DNA of 64,000 nt from Marinomonas profundimaris. GTDB taxonomy: Bacteria > Pseudomonadota > Gammaproteobacteria > Pseudomonadales > Marinomonadaceae. Where the stretch lies: positions 28,986 to 92,985 of the forward strand of contig NZ_AYOZ01000008.1 in NCBI RefSeq assembly GCF_000508165.1, given 5' to 3'. Shown piece by piece: positions 48,418-58,235 of the stretch (the stretch's first letter is position 1; each line of letters begins with the position of its first letter). Under the pieces are notes generated by a model, which worked only from the letters and a program-made list of their open reading frames with translations, did not search any database and had not been told where the DNA came from. A program made the position numbers and the translations under genes.

Positions 48418-48933
48418 TTATAGTTTTCCAGCAAGTGACGTTAACGCTTGTTTCACCGAAGTATCGACGACATCACCGTCTTTCATCACCTCATAAAAAC
48501 TTGGCACACTTAAACTACCAACCACATTCCCTTTAAAAAACGACATACTATTCACAGCCTGCGCAAGCACACTGCTCGCACCACCAGGGCCCGGCGAAGT
48601 AGACAGGAGAACAATGGGCTTGTCTTGATACACGGCTTTTTCAATACGAGACGCCCAATCAAATACATTTTTGTACGCGGCAGAGTACGAACCATTGTGT
48701 TCTGCAAAAGACGCCACAATCGCATCGGTTTTCGCAATCGCATCGATAAATGCCTGAGCCTGGCTTGGAACACCTACGCTTTTTTCTGTGTCTTCACTAA
48801 AAATAGGCATATCAAAATCATTGAGGTCAAGCACGGTAACCTCGGCATCTTTGACTAGATTCGCTGTATAACTGGCCAACGCCTTATTGATCGACTGACG
48901 GCTTGAGCTCGCTCCAAATGCAAGTATTTTCAT
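48418..48933 (-). CDS. NADPH-dependent FMN reductase family protein
   Basis: 171 residues with a flavodoxin-like fold. AFGASSSRQSINKALASYTA at the N-terminus binds the FMN phosphate, and AEHNGSYSAAYKNVFDWASR near residue 77 is a family motif. The likely activity is flavin or quinone reduction. It forms a pair with the tautomerase gene. Confidence 0.9.
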   Translation of the reverse strand: MKILAFGASSSRQSINKALASYTANLVKDAEVTVLDLNDFDMPIFSEDTEKSVGVPSQAQAFIDAIAKTDAIVASFAEHNGSYSAAYKNVFDWASRIEKAVYQDKPIVLLSTSPGPGGASSVLAQAVNSMSFFKGNVVGSLSVPSFYEVMKDGDVVDTSVKQALTSLAGKL

Positions 48934-49037
48934 TTTATATTCCCTTTGTGTAATAAATGTTTAATCCGCAAAATGTAGGTAAAAACCAATCTGCTCGTTT
49001 CATCTTTTTTTGATACTTAGAACACTAGAATGACATT

Positions 49038-49490
49038 ATGAACTTACTTTTGAAACACACTTTTATTCGTTTTGCCATTGTCGGCGGATTCGGTTTTTTG
49101 GTCGATCTCATCAGCATGGTATTGCTGTCACTTTGGCTGCCCCACCTTACCGCTCGTGGATTTGCTTTTTGGATCGCGGCTAGCTCAAATTGGTGGTGGA
49201 ATCGCCATATCACCTTTACTGACGCACAACCCACCAAACACAAAAAAGCCGCCGCAATGCAATGGATGCAATTTCTCGGCGGCTCTGTTGTCGCTTTTAT
49301 TCCAAACTGGGGATGCTATCTTTTTTTGATGTCGCATCCACCAGCCATAATCGACACCACATTCAGTCTATTATGGCCCTATTTAGCCATGATTCCTGGC
49401 GTATTAGTTGGCATGATACTGAACTATGTTTTTTCACGGTTTTGGGTTTTCACTTCCATAAACACACCAAAGGGAAAACCAACCGAATGA
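49038..49490 (+). CDS. GtrA-family membrane protein
   Basis: 150 residues with four membrane segments. RFAIVGGFGFLVDL near the start and NYVFSRFWVF at the end are GtrA signatures. Such proteins are thought to flip polyprenyl-linked sugars. Its likely partners, a GtrB-type transferase and an ArnT-type transferase, are at 52770-55219, though other genes lie between. Confidence 0.88.
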   Translation: MNLLLKHTFIRFAIVGGFGFLVDLISMVLLSLWLPHLTARGFAFWIAASSNWWWNRHITFTDAQPTKHKKAAAMQWMQFLGGSVVAFIPNWGCYLFLMSHPPAIIDTTFSLLWPYLAMIPGVLVGMILNYVFSRFWVFTSINTPKGKPTE

Positions 49491-49500
49491 ACCATCTCAT

Positions 49501-50508
49501 CTAGCTTTCTTGTTCTTCAGAGTATTTGGCGAATCGACCTTTCGATTTATCATGCACTTGGTCGTGACGCGACCACGGCCAACCGCCAAACTGAGTACGC
49601 TGATAATCATTAAACGCCTGCTGTAGCTCTGCTCTGGTATTCATCACGAATGGCCCATGCTGTTCAACATGCTCCGCAATTGGGCGCCCTTGCAGCATCA
49701 AAAAGCGCGCCTTTTTACCACTATTTTTCAGCGTAACATCTGCATCACTTTTCAATATAAACGCTTCGTTAATCAACCCTTTTGTACCGTCCAACTCAAC
49801 ATTTTCACCTTCAAAAAAGTACAAGGTACGACTCAAACCAGATGCACCAGCAGGTAAATTCCATTCAGCACCTTCTGGCAAATCAATCAACCAAATTGCC
49901 ACATGGTTATTGTCATCTGCCGCCCATGAATTTGGCGGACAAGGCGCAGGAGTAATTCCACTTAACGGCCCAGCAACCACTTTAATGGTGGTTTCATTGC
50001 CTTTAGTATCTGATTTTTTCACCACGGGCGTGTCTTCGTTCCACAGCATCGTAAAATGCGGCGGCACCATTTTGTTCTTGCTAGGTAAATTTAACCAAAT
50101 CTGAAAAAGTTCTAATGGATTCGGCCCTTTTTCATTTAATAAAGGGAACATTTCCGAATGCTGAACCCCTTCTCCCGCCGTCATCCATTGCGTATCACCT
50201 TCGCCATAACGGCCTGAGGCTCCCATAGAATCTGCGTGATCAACCAAACCTTCATTCACAATTGTAACGGTTTCAAACCCACGGTGAGGGTGCGCTGGAA
50301 AACCAGGAATTTTCTTACCATGATACATACGCCAGCCATCCAAGCCTGCGAAATCCTGCCCTAACGCTCGACCAACCAAAGGCGCCGCTGGTCCCATTTC
50401 TGCATTGGCTTCGGGGTACTTATCATTATGAAAAGCACAGAATAAAAAAGGGTCGAACGTTGGCCAGAACATCTCCAATGGCAAACGTTTTAAAATAGAT
50501 GCGCTCAT
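49501..50508 (-). CDS. Pirin family protein
   Basis: 335 residues with two cupin domains. HPHRGFETVTIV (near residue 72) and QWMTAGEGVQHSEM (near residue 106) carry the metal ligands His, His, His and Glu of pirins. Some bacterial pirins have quercetinase activity or modulate metabolic enzymes. It is convergent with the GtrA gene. Confidence 0.9.
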   Translation of the reverse strand: MSASILKRLPLEMFWPTFDPFLFCAFHNDKYPEANAEMGPAAPLVGRALGQDFAGLDGWRMYHGKKIPGFPAHPHRGFETVTIVNEGLVDHADSMGASGRYGEGDTQWMTAGEGVQHSEMFPLLNEKGPNPLELFQIWLNLPSKNKMVPPHFTMLWNEDTPVVKKSDTKGNETTIKVVAGPLSGITPAPCPPNSWAADDNNHVAIWLIDLPEGAEWNLPAGASGLSRTLYFFEGENVELDGTKGLINEAFILKSDADVTLKNSGKKARFLMLQGRPIAEHVEQHGPFVMNTRAELQQAFNDYQRTQFGGWPWSRHDQVHDKSKGRFAKYSEEQES

Positions 50509-50635
50509 TTGTTTTCTCCAACATAAAATGGCATTTTCAATACCGACATAATAGCACCGCCGAGTCGAATTGATTTATGCGGATATTGGATCTATTCCAT
50601 CCACTTTTTCAATCAAAGCAAAAGACAAAAACAAA

Positions 50636-50660
50636 AAAGGCCAATATGATATTGGCCTTT
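50636..50660 (-). terminator. Terminator after the sensor kinase gene
   Basis: AAAGGCCAATAT and ATATTGGCCTTT form a 12-bp stem. On the minus strand a T-run follows. Confidence 0.85.
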
Positions 50661-50686
50661 CATGCAAGTATTCACACTATTTTGGA

Positions 50687-51943
50687 TTAGCTCGGAAACA
50701 CCACGGTCGACGTACAGCCGCCATCATCGTTATCCAACAAAGTGAACTTACACTGATATTTTGCACAAATATCACGCACAATCATCAAGCCCAACCCATA
50801 GCTTTCGCCACCGGGCTTACCGCTTAAACCGCAGCCAGTATCCACCACTCGAATGGTGTTATCAGACACGACGATATTCACACTGCCATCGTCTGTACAA
50901 GACAGTGCATTTTTTAAGAGATTGCCCACCAATATGTGTAACGTTGGCACTGGTAGTTTCGTAATAATTTGCCCTTCACTGATGATATTAATCATGACTG
51001 GCTTACCGGCAAGATAACCCAAATGCATTTGGCGAATCCGTTCGAACTCACTCGTCTCTACTGTACGATTCGGCGCCACAGACAAATCGTCTTCTCGTGT
51101 TAAGGACAATAACGTGGTGATGTAATCCTCCATTTCCTGACAGGCTTGATCCATGCGAACGCGCTGTCTCTCGATAAAGACCTTAGAATCCGATTTCCCC
51201 AGTAACGTCACCGCGCCTTTCATCACCATCAGTGGCGTACGCAGCTCATGGCTGGCATAACGATTAAAAGCGCGCTCCCGCTCAATTAAAGCACTGATCT
51301 GATCCTGATAACCATTCAAACGCTCAACCAATTGATGCACTTCTCTCGTCGCGGCACCTTCTGGCAGTTCAATCGGCGAAATATTACTTGGGCTTCTGTC
51401 GCCAAGACTCTTCGACAATTGAGAAAGCGGCTTCGTCAAACGGTCCGAAATACGCAACACCACCCACAAACTCAACGCCAGCAACAACAACGACAGAAAC
51501 AATTGAGTGCTCTGGGTTTCAAACATTTGTTCTTCACTGGTTTCATATATCTCATCGTAATGAAGTATGTACAGAACCTTGTTTTCACCGTTCAACACAA
51601 TGTGCGAACGCATGGAAAACATCTCTTCCGTCATATCTGAACTTTCATCCAACTCATAGGGCTTATCATCCTTGAGATGTCGATCAAGGATCACCCCAGA
51701 AGGAAGGTTTTCTTCGCCTACGAACGCTTCCGAAAACGGCGGAACAACAACATGTGTGAGGTCTGTGCCTTCCAACATATGAATCGCAGTATTTTTGTCT
51801 TTTAGCATGCGGTTTTCAGCATAAATCATTTCTATGTTTTCGCTCATGGACTCCAACATAGAAAAGTGAAACGCAATGATGGCAAACGCCACAATCGAAA
51901 AGTATGTGAAAGTCAGCTGTTTGGCGGTTTTGATGCGTTTCAT
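50687..51943 (-). CDS. Sensor histidine kinase
   Basis: 418 residues. Two membrane segments (about 12-30 and 145-165) frame a periplasmic region of about 110 residues. A HAMP-like linker, the phosphoacceptor ASHELRTPLMVMKG (near residue 230) and an ATPase domain with VVDTGCGL and SYGLGLMIV follow. Its start overlaps the response regulator stop by 4 bp. The ligand is unknown. Confidence 0.92.
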   Translation of the reverse strand: MKRIKTAKQLTFTYFSIVAFAIIAFHFSMLESMSENIEMIYAENRMLKDKNTAIHMLEGTDLTHVVVPPFSEAFVGEENLPSGVILDRHLKDDKPYELDESSDMTEEMFSMRSHIVLNGENKVLYILHYDEIYETSEEQMFETQSTQLFLSLLLLALSLWVVLRISDRLTKPLSQLSKSLGDRSPSNISPIELPEGAATREVHQLVERLNGYQDQISALIERERAFNRYASHELRTPLMVMKGAVTLLGKSDSKVFIERQRVRMDQACQEMEDYITTLLSLTREDDLSVAPNRTVETSEFERIRQMHLGYLAGKPVMINIISEGQIITKLPVPTLHILVGNLLKNALSCTDDGSVNIVVSDNTIRVVDTGCGLSGKPGGESYGLGLMIVRDICAKYQCKFTLLDNDDGGCTSTVVFPS

Positions 51944-52620
51944 TCTTCACCTTCCGCAATAAGGCGATAACCCACCTTAGACACTGTCCTTAAATACGCG
52001 TGCTCGAAAGGTCGATCAATCAAGCTACGCAGTTGATAAATATGGCTTCTTAACACTTTGCTGTCTGGTTCCTCATCGCCCCACAAGGCGTCGCAAATTT
52101 CGTCTTTTGACACCACATCAGGGGCTTTTTGCATCAAACATCTTAGAATTGTATATTGCGAAGGGTTCAAGGAATAACGTCCGCCCTCTCGCTGTAACAC
52201 GCGGGTACTCATATCCAAAACAAGATTACCAAACGTCAACGTACGATTTGCCACACCGCCTTTTCGGCGTCTAACTAATGCCTGCAAACGCGAATCGAGG
52301 ATCTCAAGATCGAACGGCTTAACCAAATAATCATCGGCAAAATGCGCAAAACCCGTCAATATATCGTCTTTGGTGTCCCTCGCTGTGAGCATTAATATCG
52401 GCGTATCAACCCCCGCTTCACGTAACGATTTGCACACGGTTAAACCGTCCATTTTGGGCAGCATGACGTCTAAAATAATCGCATCATAATGCCCAGACTT
52501 CGCCAACTCATAACCTTGCAGGCCATTGTTTGCATAATCCAACACATAGTTTTTGATTTCAAAATAATCAAAAATCACGCCAGCAATGTCTTTGTGGTCT
52601 TCTACCAACAGTAATTTCAT
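51940..52620 (-). CDS. OmpR-family response regulator
   Basis: 226 residues from the ATG at 52620 (MKLLLVEDHKDIAGV); a frame from 52635 adds five residues. The receiver domain has VED, the phosphorylated Asp in AIILDVMLPKMDG, MLTARD and KPFDLEIL, followed by a winged-helix domain ending TVSKVGYRL. It is divergent from the sugar transferase pair at 52770, and may control it in the way PmrA controls lipid A modification; this is inferred from position only. Confidence 0.92.
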   Translation of the reverse strand: MKLLLVEDHKDIAGVIFDYFEIKNYVLDYANNGLQGYELAKSGHYDAIILDVMLPKMDGLTVCKSLREAGVDTPILMLTARDTKDDILTGFAHFADDYLVKPFDLEILDSRLQALVRRRKGGVANRTLTFGNLVLDMSTRVLQREGGRYSLNPSQYTILRCLMQKAPDVVSKDEICDALWGDEEPDSKVLRSHIYQLRSLIDRPFEHAYLRTVSKVGYRLIAEGEE

Positions 52621-52769
52621 CTTGCTCTCTGCCATTTATAAGAGGTATTAACAGTAATCCTATCATGCAGATTGTCACATAAAGGTATGAAAAAAAAGTG
52701 AATCATCTTTTTGCGACAAACCGACCTTTATTATGCACTCATCAACTTTACCCTTGTTAGGAGAGCCCG

Positions 52770-53780
52770 ATGAGTGCCATTCCATACAGACAATATGTGC
52801 AACCTAAAATCGAAGTAAAAGCACAGCCACTTGTGACCGTTATCATCCCGTTTTTAAACGAGGTGGATGTGCTTGCCGTTTGCCATCAAAGAGTATGTGA
52901 TGCACTGAACTCTCTTCACCAACATTGCGAAATCCTTTATATCGATGACGGCAGCCATGATGGTAGCTGGGAATTGGTAAGTCAGTTAAAGCATCCTTTT
53001 CATCAAGTTCGCTGTTTACGCCTAAGCCGTAATTTTGGCAAAGAAGCGGCTATGAGTGCAGGCATGAAAGCCGCGGCCGGCCGCTGTGTTATTTTGTTGG
53101 ACGCCGATCTGCAAGATCCACCAGAATACATTCCCGAGATGGTGAGTACATGGCAAGACGGCGCACAAGTTGTTGAAATGCAACGACGTGAACGCCATGG
53201 TGAAAGCTGGCTAAAGCGCACCACTGCACATTGTTTTTATCGCTTTATGACACACATTAGTGACCACCCGATCACTGAAAATGTGGGTGATTTTCGACTA
53301 ATGGACCAAAAAGTGGTCAGCGTGATTAACTCGCTACCAGAGCGAACTCGATTCATGAAAGGCTTGTTAGCCTGGCCTGGGTTTTCACGTAAGGTGCTGT
53401 CTTTTGACCGTGATGCACGGCTCGCGGGCAATACAAAGTGGAACTATGGAAAACTCATACATTTGGCACTGGAAGGCATCACGTCATTCAGCACCAAACC
53501 ATTACGCTGGGCAACCATGGCAGGATTAACCACCTCCTTAATTGCATTCATTATGGCGATCGTTATTTTCACGAAAACCTTAGTGTGGGGCGACCCAGTG
53601 GTTGGCTACCCTTCTACCGTACTCATCGTTTTATTTCTCGGCGGCATTCAGCTTTTATCGATTGGGGTATTAGGCGAATACGTTGGTCGCTTGTTCATTG
53701 AATCGAAGCAACGACCGCTCTATGTCTTAATGGAAGACGCCATGACCAAACCTACTTATCTACACTCGGACTCTGAATAA
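52770..53780 (+). CDS. Polyprenyl-phosphate glycosyltransferase (GtrB/ArnC type)
   Basis: 336 residues. The N-terminal GT2 domain has VTVIIPFLNEVDVL, YIDDGSHDGSW and LDADLQDPPEYIPEM with the metal-binding DAD; two C-terminal membrane segments lie at about 235-260 and 270-295. It places a sugar on undecaprenyl phosphate at the inner membrane. TAGGAGAG precedes the ATG. It overlaps the next gene by 1 base (TAATG). Confidence 0.93.
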   Translation: MSAIPYRQYVQPKIEVKAQPLVTVIIPFLNEVDVLAVCHQRVCDALNSLHQHCEILYIDDGSHDGSWELVSQLKHPFHQVRCLRLSRNFGKEAAMSAGMKAAAGRCVILLDADLQDPPEYIPEMVSTWQDGAQVVEMQRRERHGESWLKRTTAHCFYRFMTHISDHPITENVGDFRLMDQKVVSVINSLPERTRFMKGLLAWPGFSRKVLSFDRDARLAGNTKWNYGKLIHLALEGITSFSTKPLRWATMAGLTTSLIAFIMAIVIFTKTLVWGDPVVGYPSTVLIVLFLGGIQLLSIGVLGEYVGRLFIESKQRPLYVLMEDAMTKPTYLHSDSE

Positions 53781-55219
53781 TGAACTCTCCTACGCTTGCG
53801 TTACCCTCCGCTAAAACGCTACTGATATTACTCGTCAGCTGCTTAGTGTTACGCTTTATTTCCTTAGCACTTTACCCGCTCATGGACACCACCGAAGCGC
53901 GATACGGTGAAATGGCTCGAATCATGTTTGAAACAGGCAACTGGATCACGCCCATGTTCGACTACAACATACCATTTTGGGGTAAGCCGCCGATTTTCAC
54001 CTGGTTAAGTAGCCTTGGCTTCAGTCTATTCGGCGTGAACGAATTCGCCGCGCGCGTGCCGCATCTTATTGTGGGTGCCGGTGTCGTTTGGTTGGTTTAC
54101 AAACTTGCGAAAGATCACTTTCAATCGTCGGCAATGGGGTTGTTTGCCGCCAGTATTTTAGCGTCTACCGTCTCTTTCATTATATTGAGCGGCGCTGTGA
54201 TGACCGACACCGCGCTGACCTTTTCTATTGCCTTGAGCATGATCAGTTTTTGGCAAGCGTGGAATAATAAAGGCAAAATCTGGGGCTATTTGTTCTTTGT
54301 CGGATTAGCATTGGGCATGATGTCGAAAGGCCCATTAGCGATCGTTTTGATCGGCATTAGTTTAACCATATGGTTACTTCCAAGTGGCCGCTGGAAAAAA
54401 CTCTGGCAGGCGTTGCCTTGGAGTTATGGCACACTGCTATTCCTTACGCTTTCTCTACCTTGGTATATCTTGGCAGAATACAAAACACCAGGTTTTTTGG
54501 ACTACTTCATTGTTGGCGAACACATAAAACGCTTTATTGTGAGTGGCTGGCAAGGTGATTTGTATGGCAACGCACACGAAAGAGCACGCGGCACAATTTG
54601 GGTTTATGCGTTCATTTCCATGCTCCCTTGGAGCCCTGTGCTTATTTGGCAATGGGTTCGCTCAATAAGAGAAGACAAAGACACAGAAGAAAGCGTAGAT
54701 GGTTTTGGCAGCTTCCTCTTTTTGTGGATGTTGGCACCCATGTTTTTATTCAGTTTTTCAGGCAATATTTTGGCGAGCTACGTAATGCCGGCGCTGCCCG
54801 CAACGGCACTGCTGCTTGCTCACCTTCACAGCCAAAGACCATTGCCAGCATGGTTGTACAAAGTTGGGTTTGTTACGCCCTTACTATTAGTGATGCTAAT
54901 CACTGTATTTCAATTTGATTTAGTCACAAAACGATCAGAAGACAAAATAATGGGCATTTGGAAACAGCAAGCTGAAACCACCCAAAGCGATTTGTTTTAT
55001 CTGCATAAACGCCCGTTTTCTGCGCAATACTACTCAACAGGAAAGGCCAAACAGCGCTCCACAGACCTGAAATCTTGGTTACCATTGCAAACTCAAGACT
55101 TCTTCATCGTGCAAGCCAAAACCGATCATACGGATTACGCGGGCTGGACATGCAACGAAAGAGGCGAAGCAAAAAAAGAAACTCTTTTGTTTTGTCAAAG
55201 CAACTATCAAAATAACTAA
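53780..55219 (+). CDS. ArnT/PMT-family lipid-linked glycosyltransferase
   Basis: 479 residues with about eleven membrane segments. The first periplasmic loop has MDTTEARYGEMARIM (near residue 36) and IPFWGKPPIFTWL, the GT83 (ArnT-like) signature with the catalytic Asp-Glu pair. It uses the sugar-lipid made by the preceding gene to decorate an envelope acceptor such as lipid A. The exact sugar is unknown; the rest of an arn operon is not here. Confidence 0.9.
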   Translation: MNSPTLALPSAKTLLILLVSCLVLRFISLALYPLMDTTEARYGEMARIMFETGNWITPMFDYNIPFWGKPPIFTWLSSLGFSLFGVNEFAARVPHLIVGAGVVWLVYKLAKDHFQSSAMGLFAASILASTVSFIILSGAVMTDTALTFSIALSMISFWQAWNNKGKIWGYLFFVGLALGMMSKGPLAIVLIGISLTIWLLPSGRWKKLWQALPWSYGTLLFLTLSLPWYILAEYKTPGFLDYFIVGEHIKRFIVSGWQGDLYGNAHERARGTIWVYAFISMLPWSPVLIWQWVRSIREDKDTEESVDGFGSFLFLWMLAPMFLFSFSGNILASYVMPALPATALLLAHLHSQRPLPAWLYKVGFVTPLLLVMLITVFQFDLVTKRSEDKIMGIWKQQAETTQSDLFYLHKRPFSAQYYSTGKAKQRSTDLKSWLPLQTQDFFIVQAKTDHTDYAGWTCNERGEAKKETLLFCQSNYQNN

Positions 55220-55252
55220 ACACCACACAAAACAAGCAACACACTGCATAAA

Positions 55253-55282
55253 AAAAAGGGGTCTTTTAAAAGGCCCCTTTTT
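55253..55282. terminator. Terminator between the ArnT-type gene and gbdR
   Basis: AAAAAGGGG and CCCCTTTTT form a stem with extra pairing (CTTTTAAAAG) in the loop. A and T runs on both sides fit a two-way terminator for the convergent genes. Confidence 0.88.
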
Positions 55283-55340
55283 ACTTTTTATTGGCTATTG
55301 GTTGAACGGAATGACTAACCACTCACGCAATGCCTCAAAA

Positions 55341-56450
55341 TCACACTGCGACAGACCCATAACTCGGCTCGGTGTGCGAATGACTTAACGCGTCTTGCGC
55401 ATGAGGAATAAAAACGATGGCATCTTTGTCCGTCGCCGATGCCTCTACCGCATCACCTTTCCAAGCGGTTTTTCGCTCATCTCGTGGCGACACACCAATG
55501 TGTTTGCGATAACAACGACTAAAATGCGGTGTCGAAATGAACCCGCATGCCATGGAAATTTCCACAATCGACATGTTCGATTGCTTGAGCAATTTACGCG
55601 CTCGCTCCAATCGTAAACGTAAGTAATAACGCGAAGGTGAGCAATCCAAATGACGATGAAACATACGCTCAATTTGACGACGAGAGACATCGACAAAGGT
55701 CGCCAATTCATCCAATTCAATGGGTTCTTCTAAATTGTTTTCCATCAATTCAATCACATCCACCAGCTTGGGCGTACACATCCCAACACTATTGAATTGG
55801 CGCATCGGCATACGCTGCTGATCGGACTCGTTACGAATGCGATCACAAATAAACATATCAGACACCGCATTAGACAACTTAGGGCCGTGTTGCTTGGTCA
55901 TCATGTTTAAAAACATGTCCATTGGAGCACTGCCGCCTGAAGACGTAAGGCGGTCTTTATCGATAGAGAACAGCTTGTTATTGCAGTTCACTTTAGGAAA
56001 AGTTTCTTGCAAGGCGGTTAGACATTCCCAGTGCACGCTGCACTGATAGCCATTTAACAAACCGGCATAAGCAAGTACATACGCCCCCGTACAAATCCCA
56101 CCGAGTTGAACCCCTTTACGGGATTGTTTCATCAACCAAGAGACCTGTTTTGCGGAAAAAGTACGAGTAATATCGACACCACCCGCCACAACAATTAAGT
56201 CGAAAGCAGCGCTGTCTTCCATAGAGTAATCGGGGGTTAAACTTAAGCCGTCACTGGCGGTAACGGATTGACCGTCTTCAGAAATCAAACTCCAGCTATA
56301 AAGCGCTTCTGCTGACAACTGATTGGCCATACGCAGCGGTTCAATCGAAGAGGCCAACGCAATCATCGTAAAATGATCGAGCAATAAAAAGCCGACTTTC
56401 GTGGTGCTTTTTGCATCAAAAGCCAAGGTAGAGCCATTCGCCGTTACCAT
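55341..56450 (-). CDS. gbdR: GlxA-type AraC regulator of glycine betaine catabolism
   Basis: 369 residues from the ATG at 56450, with GAGG 9 nt upstream; a longer frame from 56759 lacks similarity to the family. An N-terminal DJ-1/PfpI-like domain (FLLLDHFTMIALASSIEPL, GGICTGAYVLAYAGLL) precedes an AraC helix-turn-helix pair (FVDVSRRQIERMFHRH, and ISMACGFISTPHFSRCYRKH). It closely resembles GbdR of Pseudomonas, which activates glycine betaine and dimethylglycine catabolism genes. It lies beside gbcB and gbcA, which supports the call. The 315 bp upstream (56451-56765) show no gene. Confidence 0.88.
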   Translation of the reverse strand: MVTANGSTLAFDAKSTTKVGFLLLDHFTMIALASSIEPLRMANQLSAEALYSWSLISEDGQSVTASDGLSLTPDYSMEDSAAFDLIVVAGGVDITRTFSAKQVSWLMKQSRKGVQLGGICTGAYVLAYAGLLNGYQCSVHWECLTALQETFPKVNCNNKLFSIDKDRLTSSGGSAPMDMFLNMMTKQHGPKLSNAVSDMFICDRIRNESDQQRMPMRQFNSVGMCTPKLVDVIELMENNLEEPIELDELATFVDVSRRQIERMFHRHLDCSPSRYYLRLRLERARKLLKQSNMSIVEISMACGFISTPHFSRCYRKHIGVSPRDERKTAWKGDAVEASATDKDAIVFIPHAQDALSHSHTEPSYGSVAV

Positions 56451-56765
56451 ATTAATGTCCTCATATGTGTGCTTCATTAACATAGGCAAAAAACAGACCA
56501 TGTTTAAACGAACACTTTTTTTATTTTTAAGGAAGCTCGAATTATGGGCATTTAATGCCATATTCAGGCGTGACGCCTGATAGAGAACACCATGACGCAA
56601 CACAAATAACACATCACAATGTCCAACTGAGCCAGCACATAAAAGCATAATGCTACGCACTAATATAGACCAAGATTGCTCTTTTATTGAACGCTTATTT
56701 AATAAAAACTCATCAGTACAACACCATGGCACGATGTGAAAAGAGACATCACCGTGCACAGGCCA

Positions 56766-57893
56766 TTAATATTCCACCACCACATCCGACTTAGGCACTG
56801 TACAGCAAGACAACACATAACCCGCCTCTACGTCTTCATCGGTGATGCCACCGTTATGATCCATCTGCGTTTGGCCTTCTTTCACCAACACTTTACAAGT
56901 ACCGCAAATACCCATACCACAGGCTTTGGGAATCATTAAGTCCAGCTTCGCCGCTGCATTATGCAAGGTTTCCCCTGCCATCACCTGAATGCTCTTACCA
57001 CTGTTCACAAACTCAATTCGTAATAAATCTTCTTGGTTTACTGCATCGGCTTCGGCTTGCGCGACTCCCGCTTGCTCTATCGCATCTTCCACCACGTCTG
57101 CTGGCGTCTCGCCAAAAGATTCCTCATGATAATGCGACATATCGAACCCTCTCGCTTTGAGAAGGTTTCTAACCGCTTTCATGTAGGGCGCAGGACCACA
57201 ACAAAAGATCTCTCGTTCCATGAAATCAGGCGAAATCATGTCCAACTTAGATTCATCCAAATAACCGCGATAACCCTGCCAAGGCAAACCGTTTTCCATG
57301 CGTTCGACAATCAAGTACAAACCAAAGTTGTCTAACCGCGCTGCCATATGGTCTAACTCACGCGGGTAAATCACATCACGCGGAGAACGCGCACTGTGTA
57401 TAAAGGTCATGTCCACTTCGGCATTGGTGTCAAAAAACCAACGTGCCATCGACATCACTGGTGTAATACCCACACCACCCGACAACAAAAGCACCCTATC
57501 CGCAGGGAAATCAATGCAATTAAACTGCCCAACAGGACCATGCACCGCGACCTCAGCACCAATCGCCATGTTGTCGTGCAGCCAATTCGACACCTCACCA
57601 CCCGGCACACGCTTCACGGTAATGGAAAAACTGTACGGCACAGAAGGCGAACTCGAAATCGTATATGAGCGCATCACCTGCTTGCCTTCGATTTCCAGCT
57701 CCAAGGTGACAAACTGACCCGGCTTGAAGAAAAACATCACAGGTTGTTGCGCCATAAAACAAAATGTACGCACATCCCATGTTTCGTGAATCACTTTGAC
57801 GCAACGAACATTGTGACGACCGTTTACCCATGTTTGCGTATTAACGGGCGTGAAATAGTCGGCATTCGTACTTGCTGAAGTTGAATCCGTCAT
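56766..57893 (-). CDS. gbcB: Glycine betaine demethylase reductase subunit GbcB
   Basis: 375 residues. An FAD domain (VMRSYTISSSPSVPYSFSIT), an NAD domain (LLLSGGVGITPVMSMARWF) and a C-terminal plant-type [2Fe-2S] domain with CGMGICGTCKVL and a fourth Cys in LSCCTVP. It passes electrons from NADH to the Rieske oxygenase GbcA. Three 24-bp-type direct repeats precede its start, and AGAGG in the nearest repeat is its ribosome site. It is divergent from gbcA. Confidence 0.93.
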   Translation of the reverse strand: MTDSTSASTNADYFTPVNTQTWVNGRHNVRCVKVIHETWDVRTFCFMAQQPVMFFFKPGQFVTLELEIEGKQVMRSYTISSSPSVPYSFSITVKRVPGGEVSNWLHDNMAIGAEVAVHGPVGQFNCIDFPADRVLLLSGGVGITPVMSMARWFFDTNAEVDMTFIHSARSPRDVIYPRELDHMAARLDNFGLYLIVERMENGLPWQGYRGYLDESKLDMISPDFMEREIFCCGPAPYMKAVRNLLKARGFDMSHYHEESFGETPADVVEDAIEQAGVAQAEADAVNQEDLLRIEFVNSGKSIQVMAGETLHNAAAKLDLMIPKACGMGICGTCKVLVKEGQTQMDHNGGITDEDVEAGYVLSCCTVPKSDVVVEY

Positions 57894-57900
57894 ATTGAAA

Positions 57901-57969
57901 CCTCTTAATTAAAGTCGAGTACCTCTTCTTAATTAAAAACGAATACCTATTTCTAATTAAAAAATGAGT
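57901..57969. repeat. Three tandem direct repeats upstream of gbcB
   Basis: Units at 57901-57921, 57922-57945 and 57946-57969 share CCTCTT-TTAATTAAA-CGA-TA; the first lacks three bases. On the minus strand each unit carries TTTAATTA and units 1 and 2 end in AGAGG, the gbcB ribosome site sequence. The rest of the 57894-58235 gap should hold the gbcA and gbcB promoters and GbdR sites, which I cannot place with certainty. Confidence 0.75.
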
Positions 57970-58235
57970 GACACCGTATTTGCGCCATTTTGGATCCTGT
58001 TGATTAATGCGAATTAACTCTGAGCGACAATTTATTGCTCATGGCAGTCAAGCCTAGAAAAGACAAGACCTTACGAGTCGATTTATGTATCACAGCGTGT
58101 CGTGAATGGTCATTTTCCCCCTCGGTAATTAAGCGACTATAAGCTCGTACTACTAAGGCTGAAAACGATGAAAGCCAGTGCAAAAGTAACACCCAGACCC
58201 GTCCATCAATCTTTTTGTTAGTAAGGCCCAGAAAG

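Noticed and set aside
57901..57969. Possible CRISPR or iteron array
   Set aside because: There are only three units, no spacers and no Cas or Rep gene nearby; they lie in the gbcB leader.
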